From the NCBI GenBank assembly GCA_022482785.1, contig JAKVON010000001.1, positions 218,524-282,523 on the forward strand: a stretch of DNA of 64,000 nt, given 5' to 3'. The translations under genes were made by a program, and so were the position numbers. The stretch comes from Atopobiaceae bacterium. Lineage in GTDB: Bacteria; Actinomycetota; Coriobacteriia; Coriobacteriales; Atopobiaceae. The notes beneath the pieces were generated by a model. That model made no database searches. It was not told the DNA's origin and saw only the letters and a list, made by a program, of their open reading frames with translations. This document shows, piece after piece, positions 18,238 through 26,698 of this stretch (the first letter of the stretch is position 1; every line of letters begins with the position of its first letter).

Positions 18238-19419
18238 CTACCTGAACGACCTCGCGTAGATGCCAGCGATTTCCTCGTCCGTCGTGGGCGCGGGGTCGCA
18301 GGCGAAGAGCATGCCCATGGTCTCCCGGGCATTCTTCGCGAGCGGCAGGAACTCGTCTGCGGTGAAGCCGTAGTCGCTCATCTTGAGGTCGTCCACGCCG
18401 CAGGCCACCTGGAGGTCGCGCAGGGCCGTCAGGAAGTCTGAGGGCTCGCTCGCGTCCCTCCTGCCCAGTGCCTGTGCCATGCGCACGAAGCGCTCGTCGC
18501 AGACGTGGCGGTCGATCCAGAAGCCGAAGTAGGCCAGGCTGATCATCGTGAGGCCAGCGCCATGGGGCAGCTCCGGGTGGAAGGCGCTCATCGCGTGCTC
18601 CATCGAGTGCTCGGACGTGCATGCCGAGAACACCATCGAGTATCCGCTCATCGTGTTGGCGAAGGCGACGTGCGCGCGCGCCTCGAGGTCGCTGCCGTCC
18701 GCGACGGCACGCGGCAGATAGGTTCCAATGTTCTCGATCGCGGCGAGCTGGACCATGTCCGACATGGGATTCGCCTGGTTCGAGATATAGCCTTCGAGGC
18801 TGTGGAACAGGGCATCGAAGCCCTGGTAGGCCGTGAACCTCGCGGGGACGCTGAGCATGAGCTCGGGATCGACGATCGCCACCTGCGCGAAGTCGTTCGG
18901 CGAGCCGATGCCAATCTTCTCCCTGGTCTCGAGGTTCGTGACGACGCCGGCGGAATCCACCTCCGAGCCGGTTCCCGCCGTGGTCGTGATGGCGATCCAA
19001 GGCAGCTCGGGGTTCACGAGCGGCTGCCTCCTGCCCGTCTTCCCGCCGGCGTAGTCCCAGAGGTCATCTCCAGGCTGCGGGGCGAACATGGCCATGACCT
19101 TCGCCGCGTCCATCACCGATCCGCCGCCGAGGGCGACGACGAAGTCGACATGCTCGTCCCTGGCGAGGAAGGCCCCTGCCTCGACGACCTCCTTGGTGGG
19201 GTTGGCCCCCACCTTGTCGAACACGATGGTCTGGACGCCGGCCGTTTCGAGCTCCGCGAGCGCACGGTCGAGCGAGCCGTTGGCCCTCGTCGACTTTCCG
19301 TTCGAGATGACGACCATGGCCTTCTTTCCAGGCATGGCCTGTTCGTGCAGGTGGTTGAGCTGACCCGGCCCGAACAGGACTCGCGTGGGCGCGTAGGATT
19401 CGTAGGTGAGCTTGGACAT
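18238..19419 (-). CDS. Iron-containing alcohol dehydrogenase
   Basis: This 393-residue group III (iron) alcohol dehydrogenase probably reduces aldehydes with NAD(P)H in the cytoplasm. It carries the nucleotide motif ALGGGSVMDAAK, and the metal-ligand histidines are in EHSMEHAMSAFHPELPHGAG. The butanol-dehydrogenase-like start is VLFGPGQL. ATG 19419 follows AAGGGAGGA. The gene lies behind a MerR-type operator and is followed by the flavodoxin gene. Length is normal for the family. Confidence 0.9.
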   Translation of the reverse strand: MSKLTYESYAPTRVLFGPGQLNHLHEQAMPGKKAMVVISNGKSTRANGSLDRALAELETAGVQTIVFDKVGANPTKEVVEAGAFLARDEHVDFVVALGGGSVMDAAKVMAMFAPQPGDDLWDYAGGKTGRRQPLVNPELPWIAITTTAGTGSEVDSAGVVTNLETREKIGIGSPNDFAQVAIVDPELMLSVPARFTAYQGFDALFHSLEGYISNQANPMSDMVQLAAIENIGTYLPRAVADGSDLEARAHVAFANTMSGYSMVFSACTSEHSMEHAMSAFHPELPHGAGLTMISLAYFGFWIDRHVCDERFVRMAQALGRRDASEPSDFLTALRDLQVACGVDDLKMSDYGFTADEFLPLAKNARETMGMLFACDPAPTTDEEIAGIYARSFR

Positions 19420-19460
19420 GTGGTCCTCCCTTTCGAGTGTTGACGAAGCAAAGGTAATAC

Positions 19461-19477
19461 CTAAAGTTCGCTTTAAG
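19461..19477 (-). promoter_or_regulatory. MerR-type operator/promoter for adh-flavodoxin
   Basis: On the minus strand, TTGACT is followed by the dyad CTTAAAGCGAACTTTAG and then TATTACC, which is the long-spacer promoter geometry used by MerR activators of the AdhR/NmlR type. In those systems, aldehyde-type stress triggers activation of adjacent adh genes. No merR gene lies next to it in the window, so the regulator must be elsewhere. Confidence 0.65.
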
Positions 19478-19611
19478 TCAAGGCATGTCTCGACCATTGC
19501 GGCTGCCTCCAACCCTCCTGCACATTCCGCGCTACTCGCCAAGACGCTGCCTTGGAGAGAAGCCACATCGACGCGCCGACACGGCGCAAGCACGGGCCGT
19601 GATAGCATGCA

Positions 19612-19735
19612 GGGCATGCGAAGGTGAAAACACGATCCCGTCGGGTAGTCGGGATGCGGCGCGAACGCGCCGTCAGTAACCTGCCTCCTTGGTTGTCCCT
19701 CCTTCGCGCGGAACGTCACATACAAGGAGGAGCAT
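19612..19735 (+). promoter_or_regulatory. Probable yjdF riboswitch (azaaromatic-sensing leader)
   Basis: Immediately upstream of yjdF the leader can form an outer helix GCGAAGG (19618-19624) with CCTTCGC (19701-19707). Inside are hairpins ATCCCG/CGGGAT (19635-19655), CGGCGC/GCGCCG with a GAAC loop (19657-19672), and AACC..GGTT (19678-19694). CCTCCTT occurs at 19684-19690 and 19698-19704, and each copy is perfectly complementary to the ribosome-binding site AAGGAGG at 19724-19730. yjdF genes are known to carry the yjdF-motif riboswitch that binds azaaromatic compounds. I assign it from gene context and this fold, and infer translational control by ribosome-site masking. Confidence 0.65.
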
Positions 19736-19736
19736 C

Positions 19737-20162
19737 ATGGGCATCGGTTCATCCTCCAGGCTGACGCTGTTTCATGACGGTCAGTTCTGGGTCGGATTGT
19801 TCGAGAGCGCGGACGAGGACGGCTACTCGGTCTGCCGCGTCACGTTCGGGGCGGAGCCGAGCGACGAGGAGGTGCTGTCCTTCGTCTGCACGCGATGGTC
19901 GACGCTCGCATTCTCGAGGCCGAGCGCCGAGGCCACGCCGCCAAAGCCACCAGCAAGCAATCCCAAGCGACGCCAGCGCGAGGTCGCGAAGGCTCTCTCG
20001 GAACCTGCCGTCAGCACCAAGGCCCAAGCCGCACTGTCCGCGCAGCGCGAGGGGCTCAAGGCCGATGCGAAATCCGCCTCGAGGGAACGACGCGAGGAAG
20101 AGAGGGAGCGTCGCTTCTGCCTGCGCCAGCAGAAGAGGAAGCAGCGGAAGCGCGGGCGCTGA
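19737..20162 (+). CDS. yjdF: YjdF family protein (DUF2992)
   Basis: This 141-residue protein matches YjdF/DUF2992. The N-terminus is LTLFHDGQFWVGLFE...VCRVTFGAEPSDEEV. A proline-rich joint and NPKRRQREV lead to STKAQAALSAQREG, and the C-terminus is very basic and charged (RERREEERERRF...KRKQRKRGR). The molecular role is not established. Members are linked to azaaromatic riboswitches and so perhaps to handling toxic aromatic compounds. ATG 19737 has AAGGAGG 6 bases upstream. It is transcribed alone. Confidence 0.9.
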   Translation: MGIGSSSRLTLFHDGQFWVGLFESADEDGYSVCRVTFGAEPSDEEVLSFVCTRWSTLAFSRPSAEATPPKPPASNPKRRQREVAKALSEPAVSTKAQAALSAQREGLKADAKSASRERREEERERRFCLRQQKRKQRKRGR

Positions 20163-20355
20163 TCGCCGACGGGCACATCGCCGGCAGAAGCGTGGGCCCG
20201 CACGCCCGCGCAGGCACCCTCGACATCGTCGGCACGCTCGTCGCCCTCGACCCTGTCGGTCAGGGCCCTGCGCCCCAGGGGCGTCAGCCGTGCGTTCGGA
20301 GTCCGTGACAAGAGGGGGACTTCCCTTCTCGCCGTAGATTTCGACAATCCGCAGC

Positions 20356-20416
20356 TAGAGGGGAAGCCCTCCCGTCTGTCGCTTCTCATCCCGCAAACAA
20401 CGTCTTGGCACGCGAC
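20356..20416. repeat. Short copy of the dispersed intergenic repeat
   Basis: It contains GGGAAGCCCTCCCGTCTGTC (20361-20380) and CAACGTCTTGGCACGCGAC (20398-20416). The same two blocks recur at 24655-24838 and 31501-31888. It lies between the converging yjdF and treC genes and may help end transcription. Confidence 0.7.
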
Positions 20417-20418
20417 AC

Positions 20419-22080
20419 CTAGACGGCGAACCTCAGCGCCAGCGCCTCGTAGGGGCGGAGCGTGACCCTGCCCTCGCCCATGAGCACGTCGGGATAGTTC
20501 CCGATGACGCGCTCGAAGCCCTCTCCGACCGGAATGGGAAGGGGGCCACCCGCGTCCTCGCAGAAGGATGCGAGCACGAGGAGCCTCTCGTCGCCGAGAG
20601 TCCTCTCGTAGGCGATGACCTTGTCCGACGCCACGTCGAGGAAGCGGATGTCCCCCTCCGCGATGAGGGGCATCGACTTGCGGAGCCCGACGAGCCGCCG
20701 ATAGTACGACCAGACTGAGTCGGGGTCGGCCACCTCGGCCTCGGCGTTGATGGTGACATGATTGTCAGGAATCCCTATCCAGGGGGTGCCCGTCGTGAAG
20801 CCGGCCTTGTCGTCGGGAGCCCACTGCACCGGGGTTCGCGAGTTATCCCGCGAGCGGGCGGCGAGGGTCTCGAGCGCCTCCTCGGGCGTCTTCCCCTGGT
20901 CGAGGAGGATCCGATAGTAGTTCTTGCTCTCGACGTCACGGTACTCGTCGATGCTCGAGAAGCCGGCGTTGGTCATGCCCAGTTCCTCGCCCTGGTAGAT
21001 GTAGGGCGTTCCGCGCATGAGATGAATGCAGGTGGCGAGCATCTCCGCCGTCTGCCTCCAATATCTCGTGTCATCCCCGAAGCGGGAGACGGGCCTGGGC
21101 TGGTCGTGGTTGCTCCAGAAGAGCGCGTTCCAGCCGCCGCCCGCCTCCATGCCCTCCTGCCAGTTGCGGAAGAGTCTGCGCAGGGAGGCGATGTCAGGGT
21201 CCATGAGCTCCCACTTCTCGCCGTCCTTGTAGTCGACCTTGAGGTGATGGAAGTTGAACGTCATCGCAAGCTCGTGCTCGCTGGGATTGGAGTAGCGGAT
21301 GCAGTTGTCAATCGAGGTGGAGGACATCTCCCCCACCGTGGCCATGCCGTCGATTCCAGTCTTCGCAACGAGCTCCTTCAGGAACTCGTGGACGTGACGG
21401 CCGTCCGTGTAGAACCTGCGGCCGTCTCCCTCGTCGTCGTCCTCGAAGGCGGCCGGCTTTGAGATGAGGTTGACCACGTCGAATCGGAAGCCCTTGACGC
21501 CCTTGCCCTTCCAGAACCTGATGACGTCTTCGAGCTCCTCGCGCACCTTCGGGTTCTCCCAGTTGAGATCGGCCTGGGAGACGTCGAACAGGTGAAGGTA
21601 CCACTTCCCGAGCGAGGGCACCCATTCCCACGCGGGACCGCCGAACTTCGAGGCCCAGTTGGTGGGGAGATGGCCTGCGTCCCCCTCCCTGAAGATGTAG
21701 TAGTCCTGGTATGCCTCGTCGCCGGCGAGGGCCCTCCGGAACCACTCATGGGACGTGGAGGTGTGGTTGAACACCATGTCGAGCATGATTCCGATCCCGC
21801 GCTTTCCTGCCTCGGATATGAGCTCCTCGAGATCGCCCATCGTGCCGAAGAGCGGGTCGATGGCCTGGTAGTCCGCCACGTCATAGCCATTGTCATTTTG
21901 CGGGGAGACGAAGAACGGCGTGATCCAGAGGTAGTCGACGCCGAGGTCGGCGAGATAGTCGAGGCGCTGGGTGATGCCCCTGATGTCGCCGACCCCATCC
22001 CCGTTCGAGTCGTTGAACGAGCGAAGGTAGATCTGATAGACGACCTTGTCACCCAGACGGCTCTCTTGGCTGCTTTCCAT
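20419..22080 (-). CDS. treC: Trehalose-6-phosphate hydrolase (GH13)
   Basis: This 553-residue cytoplasmic GH13 enzyme should split trehalose-6-phosphate into glucose and glucose-6-phosphate. Catalytic residues are D201 (GFRFDVVN, nucleophile), E251 (VGEMSS, acid) and D326 (WSNHDQPR, stabiliser). The N-terminal YQIYLRSFNDSNGDGVGDI motif and length fit the oligo-1,6-glucosidase/TreC group, and the neighbouring trehalose PTS gene decides for TreC. ATG 22080 follows GAGGAG. It is downstream of treP in one operon, with 88 bases between. Confidence 0.9.
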   Translation of the reverse strand: MESSQESRLGDKVVYQIYLRSFNDSNGDGVGDIRGITQRLDYLADLGVDYLWITPFFVSPQNDNGYDVADYQAIDPLFGTMGDLEELISEAGKRGIGIMLDMVFNHTSTSHEWFRRALAGDEAYQDYYIFREGDAGHLPTNWASKFGGPAWEWVPSLGKWYLHLFDVSQADLNWENPKVREELEDVIRFWKGKGVKGFRFDVVNLISKPAAFEDDDEGDGRRFYTDGRHVHEFLKELVAKTGIDGMATVGEMSSTSIDNCIRYSNPSEHELAMTFNFHHLKVDYKDGEKWELMDPDIASLRRLFRNWQEGMEAGGGWNALFWSNHDQPRPVSRFGDDTRYWRQTAEMLATCIHLMRGTPYIYQGEELGMTNAGFSSIDEYRDVESKNYYRILLDQGKTPEEALETLAARSRDNSRTPVQWAPDDKAGFTTGTPWIGIPDNHVTINAEAEVADPDSVWSYYRRLVGLRKSMPLIAEGDIRFLDVASDKVIAYERTLGDERLLVLASFCEDAGGPLPIPVGEGFERVIGNYPDVLMGEGRVTLRPYEALALRFAV

Positions 22081-22168
22081 GATGTTCTCCTCGTTGACCC
22101 GTGGCGGTTTTCGATGATGCGCTCGACGAGGCACCGGCACTCGCATGCCGGCGCCTCGAAGGGAGGGG

Positions 22169-23659
22169 CTATTTCTTGCCGGCCGCGAAGATCTGGTCGG
22201 CAGCGGCGCTCATGTCGAGACCGTTCGCGACCTCGCGGTCGGTGCCGATTCCCTTCTTCTTTCCGATCGCGAGCGTGAGGACGAAGGGGACGACGACGGC
22301 GATGGCCATGCAGATCCCGAAGTAGCCCATGTACTGGGGCTGAATCGAGAGGATGCCAGGAAGCCCACCGACGCCGATGGCGTTCGCCGTGGTACCCGTG
22401 GCGACGCACAGCATTGCCGCGCAGGCAGACCCAGCCATGGCACAGAAGAACGGGAACATGTACTTGAGGTTGACGCCGAACATGGCCGGCTCGGTGACGC
22501 CGAGGTAGCAGGAGATGTAGGACGGGATGTTGACCTGCTGGGCCGTCTCGTTCTTCCTCTGGAGACGACTCATGGCGAGAACGGCCGACCCTTGGGCGAT
22601 GTTGGAGAGCGCAATCATGGGCCAGAGCATCGTTCCGCCATAGTCGGCGATGAGCTGCAGGTCGATCGCATTGGTCATGTGATGCAGGCCGGTGATGACG
22701 AGCGGGGCGTAGAAGAACCCGAAGATGGCGCCGAACAGCACGCGGACCGGGCCGGTGATGCCGGCGTAGACGATCGCGGAGATGCCGAAGCCGAGCCACC
22801 AGCCGATGGGACCGAGCACGAAGTGGGCGGCGATGACGGCCAGGACGAGGGAGCAGAACGGCACGACGATCATCGAGATGACGGCAGGGGTGATCTTGCG
22901 GAAGAAGCGCTCGAGGTAGCCGAGGGTGAGGGCGGCAAGGATGGCAGGGATGACCTGCGCCTGGTAGCCGATCATGTTAACCTTGAAGTACCCGAAGTCC
23001 CAGAACGGGATCTGGTCGACAGGGGTGCTCGCGACGCTGTAGGCGTTCAGGAGCTGCTTCGAGACGAGCGTGAGGCCGAGCACGATGCCCAGCATCGGAG
23101 TGCCGCCCATCTTCTTGGTGACCGACCAGCAGATGCCCACAGGGATGCCCATGTGGAAGACGGCCTCGCCGATGAGCCAGAGGAAGCTGTCGACGCCAGC
23201 CCAGAACTGAGAGACCTGGACGAGGGTCATGGTGCCGTCGTTGAAGAAGGCGATGGAGTCTATGCAGTTGCGGAAGCCGAGGATGAGGCCGCCGACGATG
23301 ATGGCCGGGATGAGCGGCGCGAAGATCTCTGCGATGGCGCCCATGGCCTTCTGGAGCGGGTTGGTGTTGGCGAGCGCGGCCTTCTTCACCTCTTCCTTCG
23401 AGGCCTCGCCGACGCCAGAGACCTTGGCGAACTCGTCGTAGAAGTCCTTGACGTCGTTGCCGATGATGACCTGGAACTGGCCGGCCTGGGTGAAGCTCCC
23501 CTTGACCGACTTCAGGGCCTCGATGCCTTTCACGTCAGCCTTGCTCGGATCGGCCAGGGCGAAACGCATGCGCGTCATGCAGTGCGACACCGCCGCGATG
23601 TTCTCCTTGCCTCCCACGAGGTCGAGCATTCGCTCCGCGTCCTCCGTGTACTTGGCCAT
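22169..23659 (-). CDS. treP: PTS trehalose transporter, EIIBC
   Basis: This 496-residue trehalose permease imports trehalose while phosphorylating it. The IIB domain is N-terminal, with phosphorylated C27 (AAVSHCMTRMRF), followed by the multi-helix IIC domain (PAIIVGGLILGFRN near 115). There is no IIA domain, so phosphate must come from a IIA supplied by another gene. ATG 23659 follows GGGAGGACAAGGA. It is the first gene of the treP-treC operon, divergent from treR, with two TreR-like operators in front. Confidence 0.9.
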   Translation of the reverse strand: MAKYTEDAERMLDLVGGKENIAAVSHCMTRMRFALADPSKADVKGIEALKSVKGSFTQAGQFQVIIGNDVKDFYDEFAKVSGVGEASKEEVKKAALANTNPLQKAMGAIAEIFAPLIPAIIVGGLILGFRNCIDSIAFFNDGTMTLVQVSQFWAGVDSFLWLIGEAVFHMGIPVGICWSVTKKMGGTPMLGIVLGLTLVSKQLLNAYSVASTPVDQIPFWDFGYFKVNMIGYQAQVIPAILAALTLGYLERFFRKITPAVISMIVVPFCSLVLAVIAAHFVLGPIGWWLGFGISAIVYAGITGPVRVLFGAIFGFFYAPLVITGLHHMTNAIDLQLIADYGGTMLWPMIALSNIAQGSAVLAMSRLQRKNETAQQVNIPSYISCYLGVTEPAMFGVNLKYMFPFFCAMAGSACAAMLCVATGTTANAIGVGGLPGILSIQPQYMGYFGICMAIAVVVPFVLTLAIGKKKGIGTDREVANGLDMSAAADQIFAAGKK

Positions 23660-23680
23660 TCCTTGTCCTCCCTCTCGAAC

Positions 23681-23806
23681 ACTTATGCGAATAAGTACAT
23701 GACTCACATCCTACGTACTTATTTGAATAAGTAAAGAATCGCCTACTAGACAAATGCGAGCGGTCGACGATTCATCGCGAGCGTCCGTTGACTTATTCAC
23801 ATAATG
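23681..23806. promoter_or_regulatory. Three TreR-like operators between treP and treR
   Basis: Two perfect 16-base palindromes, ACTTATGCGAATAAGT (23681-23696) and ACTTATTTGAATAAGT (23717-23732), lie before treP. A weaker copy, ACTTATTCACATAATG (23791-23806), lies before treR. The divergent GntR repressor next to them is the obvious binder, giving trehalose-dependent relief of treP-treC and autoregulation. Confidence 0.85.
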
Positions 23807-23849
23807 CACCGTACACTTTCGAAGGAAAGCGGGAGAAGGGACGCGCTCG

Positions 23850-24569
23850 GTGAAGGCGATATACGGTGGCATCTATCGTGACCTGCGGGACAAGGTCGTC
23901 TCCGGAGACTTTCCCTTCCAGTCGCTTCTCCCGTCCGAGGCCAACCTCGTGAGGGAGTACGGCTGCTCTCACAACACCCTCCGCAAGGCGCTGGGGCTGC
24001 TCACCGACCAAGGCTACGTCCATCCAATCCAAGGCAAGGGCGTTCGCGTCATCTACCAGCCGCAGGACAAGGCGCTCTTCTCGCTGGGCGGAATCGAGAC
24101 CTTCAAGGAGACTGCCGAGCGCAACCACCTCAAGGCGACGACCGTGGTCGAGACGTTCGAGCGCATCCATGCCGACGAGCGGGTCTCGGCAAAGACCGGC
24201 TTCGCGAAGGGGACACGCCTCTGGCACGTCGAGCGAGTGCGGCTGCTCGACGGCAAGGCGCTCATCCTGGACAGGAACTACTTCTCGATCGACCTCGTGC
24301 CCGACCTCACCGAGGAGGATGTGGCGCGATCGGCCTACGAGTACATCGAGGGAACCCTCGGCATGAGGATCGCGACCTCGAAGCGCACGGTCACCGTGGA
24401 GCGCACCACCAAGGAGGACGAGAGGCTGCTCGACGCGGATGACTTCGACTTCCTCGCCGTGGTGTCGGGCCAGACGTTCAACGGGGACGGTCTCATGTTC
24501 GAGTACACGCAGTCGCGACACCGCCCCGACTACTTCACCTTCCACACGACGGCCATCCGCGGGAGGTAG
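23850..24569 (+). CDS. treR: GntR/HutC-family trehalose operon repressor
   Basis: The protein has 239 residues. A winged helix occupies residues 1-70 (SLLPSEANLVREYGCSHNTLRKAL), followed by a UTRA effector domain that in TreR proteins binds trehalose-6-phosphate. The start codon is GTG at 23850, with GGGAGAAGGGA upstream; no ATG fits better. It is divergent from treP-treC and has its own operator half-copy in front, so it is probably self-regulated. Confidence 0.88.
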   Translation: MKAIYGGIYRDLRDKVVSGDFPFQSLLPSEANLVREYGCSHNTLRKALGLLTDQGYVHPIQGKGVRVIYQPQDKALFSLGGIETFKETAERNHLKATTVVETFERIHADERVSAKTGFAKGTRLWHVERVRLLDGKALILDRNYFSIDLVPDLTEEDVARSAYEYIEGTLGMRIATSKRTVTVERTTKEDERLLDADDFDFLAVVSGQTFNGDGLMFEYTQSRHRPDYFTFHTTAIRGR

Positions 24570-24942
24570 GAACGGCCATTCTCCTGCTGCCTGACGAGCC
24601 TCCCGTCCACCTCGGCCTCGGCTTCGGCCTCGGTGACACGCTCCATGTCTGGCTGTCGCGTGCCAGGACGTCGTTTACGGAATAGAGGGTGACGGACGGG
24701 GGGCTTGCCCCAAGCCGTGGGTCGTCCAGGCCTGCGGCGGAATTCCCGGACGCAGCCCGCATCCCCACGAATGCCCTTTGCGACCAAAGGCCGTCGGAAT
24801 CGGCCTCCCGTGGCCAACGAGGGCATTCGTGGGACATCACGCGACGCCGGGGGCATGACTCCCCGCCACGGCTCGATGGGTACACTGACAAGGTCGCGCG
24901 CAAGCCATGCGGCAAAAAATCGAAAGGCAGAGGAGGACCGCG
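24570..24942. other. Intergenic region occupied by the dispersed repeat
   Basis: The interval is 373 bases. It holds a long copy of the dispersed repeat (24655-24838) and no supported gene. The last part, with AGGAGG, serves the Nif11-like gene. Confidence 0.6.
24655..24838. repeat. Long copy of the dispersed intergenic repeat
   Basis: It starts with GTCGCGTGCCAGGACGTCGT and continues through GACGGACGGGGGGCTTGCCC. It then carries two inverted CCCACGAATGCCC-type units (24772-24786 and 24820-24833). About 150 bases are highly similar to the reverse complement of the 31740-31890 region. Confidence 0.8.
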
Positions 24943-25164
24943 ATGGACAGGATCGAGGAGCTGCTGGCCGACGAGGGTCTCAGGGAGAGGCTCGGCGGCT
25001 GCGCCGACTCCGACGCCCTCAAGGCGCTCGCAAGGGAGCGGGGCATGGAGCTGACGGACGCGGAGGCGGCACGGGCGGCCGGCCTCCTGGACGTCTGCCT
25101 GTCCCATGACGACCTCGATAAGGTTTCGGGAGGATTCCGTAATGGAGAGGCGATGATTCCATAG
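24943..25164 (+). CDS. Nif11-like / NHLP-type leader peptide (RiPP precursor candidate)
   Basis: The product has 73 residues. MDRIEELLADEGLRERL resembles the Nif11-type leader, followed by ALARERGMELTDAEA, then LSHDDLDKVSGG and a short tail FRNGEAMIP. A double-glycine cleavage motif after an acidic helix is typical of NHLP/Nif11 RiPP leaders. The 9-residue core has no Cys, so lanthipeptide chemistry is unlikely. AGGAGG lies 6 bases before ATG 24943. A truncated NHLM secretion-protein start follows within 100 bases. Whether it is a working precursor or a relic is open. Confidence 0.6.
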   Translation: MDRIEELLADEGLRERLGGCADSDALKALARERGMELTDAEAARAAGLLDVCLSHDDLDKVSGGFRNGEAMIP

Positions 25165-25257
25165 AAGGATATGGAATCTGGCTGGGCATGATACTTCATG
25201 ACGTTTGGGAACGCGGGCACGGGCGGTGTACCGCAAGCCAAACGAGATGGTAGCCCC

Positions 25258-25344
25258 ATGAGCAACAGCCTGTTCAGGAAGAAGAGCTCGGAACGGCTCA
25301 GCAGCCCCGACCAGCTCGACGATCGCATCCCGTCTGATCTGTGA
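25258..25344 (+). pseudogene. Truncated NHLM/HlyD-type secretion protein start (remnant)
   Basis: This 28-residue frame begins MSNSLFRKKSSERLSSPDQL, closely like the N-termini of NHLM bacteriocin-system secretion (HlyD-like) proteins (LFRK.ALERLSSPEQL). It stops after DDRIPSDL, just before the membrane helix that normally follows. Its place directly behind a Nif11-like leader gene supports the identification. No peptidase-ABC or modification gene is present, so an RiPP export locus has been lost here. Confidence 0.6.
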
Positions 25345-25354
25345 TCGGGCGGGC

Positions 25355-26209
25355 CTACTCGCTTGCGGGGAAATCGGTAGAGGCGGCGAGCTCGGTCTGG
25401 GCGCGGAAGCCCGCGAGGCGTCCCTCGAGCGCCGCGATGGAGCCGGCGAGCGCCTGGCTGCCGAGCACCATGCGCAGGGGCGCCGGCTCGACGTCGACGC
25501 TCTCGACGATGCGCGCCGCCATGCGGGCGGGGTCTCCCGGCGCGAGGCCGTTCGCTGGGTCGAGCATCTTCAGGAAGTCGTGCGTGGGGGTTCCGTCGTA
25601 CTCGGGCATGAGGCGCGCGACCTGGGCACTCCCGTAGCGGAACTCCGTGCGGGCGCCGCCCGGCTCGACGATGGTCATGCCGATGCCGAACCCTCCGACC
25701 TCCTGCGCGACGCTCTCGCAGAAGCCCTCGACACCCCACTTGGTGGCGTGGTAGAGGGAGTTGCCGGGATAGGCGACCGTGCCTCCGTAGCTCGATATCT
25801 GGACGATGCGCCCGCCGCCCTGCTCGCGCAGGCGGGGTATGGCCGCACGGATGAGCGTGATGGGGCCGGTGAGGTTCGTGGCGATGATCCTGGCGACCTC
25901 GTCGTCGGAGAGCTCCTCCGCGGCGCCGAAGAGCCCGTAGCCGGCGTTGCTCACGACGACATCGATGCGGCCATGCACGTCAAAGGCATGGCCGATGACC
26001 TCTTCGACCGCCACGACGTCGGTGACGTCGAGGAGGCGGCAGTCGAACGTCTCCGGGTAGCGCTTTACGAGGTCGGCCACCTTCGCGGTCGAGCGGACGG
26101 TGCCGACGACGGTCTCGCCGGCCTCGAGCAGCTGCTCGGTCATGGTGCGGCCGAAGCCGCTGGACACGCCTGTGATGAGCCAGGTCCTGCCTTGGTTGCC
26201 GGAAGTCAT
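25355..26209 (-). CDS. SDR-family oxidoreductase
   Basis: This 284-residue classical short-chain dehydrogenase has Rossmann motif TGVSSGFG, NAG at SNAGYG, catalytic Ser in QISSYGG and YHATK (Tyr, Lys). It is probably NADP-dependent, from the R in VRSTAKV after the glycine motif. The substrate is unknown. ATG 26209 has AGGAG 8 bases upstream. No operon partner is obvious. Confidence 0.88.
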   Translation of the reverse strand: MTSGNQGRTWLITGVSSGFGRTMTEQLLEAGETVVGTVRSTAKVADLVKRYPETFDCRLLDVTDVVAVEEVIGHAFDVHGRIDVVVSNAGYGLFGAAEELSDDEVARIIATNLTGPITLIRAAIPRLREQGGGRIVQISSYGGTVAYPGNSLYHATKWGVEGFCESVAQEVGGFGIGMTIVEPGGARTEFRYGSAQVARLMPEYDGTPTHDFLKMLDPANGLAPGDPARMAARIVESVDVEPAPLRMVLGSQALAGSIAALEGRLAGFRAQTELAASTDFPASE

Positions 26210-26353
26210 GGGATGCTCCTCTCGTTGTGGTTGGGAGCATCTTACGGGGCTGCCCCGGCCGCGAGCAATTCCGTTTTCGGCGCCGACCGATTAGCGATGC
26301 TTATCGATAAGCCTCGGAACTGATTACGAGGATCGAATTCGTGTCCGCAGACC

Positions 26354-26690
26354 TTGCTAAGTTGCGAGATAGGCCGACACATCGTGGAAGAGCTCTCGAA
26401 GCGACTTACGGAAGACTTCGGGAAGGGCTTCACCGTTACAAACCTCAAGTACATGCGTCAGTTCTACCTGGCCTTTCCAATTGGTCACGCACTGCGTGAC
26501 CAATTGAGTTGGACCCACTACCGATCCCTCTCCCGCGTGGATGACCAGCATTTTCCATACTCAATGGCTCCGAGCAGCTCTTGCGGCGAAATACCTCACC
26601 TACCTGCCCACCGAGGACCAGCTCCGGCAGGAGATCGAACGCCAGAAGGCCTTTTTCGCACAGCAGCACGGCCTACCCACTGCAAACGAG
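26354..26690 (+). pseudogene. Remnant of a YhcG/DUF1016 nuclease
   Basis: The first block reads IGRHIVEELSKRLTEDFGKG and continues VTNLKYMRQFYLAF, then ALRDQLSWTHYRSLSRVDD, the N-terminal DUF1016 pattern. The second block, in another frame from about 26550, reads AKYLTYLPTEDQLRQEIERQ, the C-terminal pattern of the same family. The central PDDEXK nuclease part (over 150 residues) is missing and the frames differ, so this is a decayed gene. Confidence 0.75.
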
Positions 26691-26698
26691 AACGGCCC

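Noticed and set aside
21378..23734. Overlapping long frames on both strands across treC/treP
   Set aside because: They are shadows; the PTS and GH13 motifs identify the true frame.
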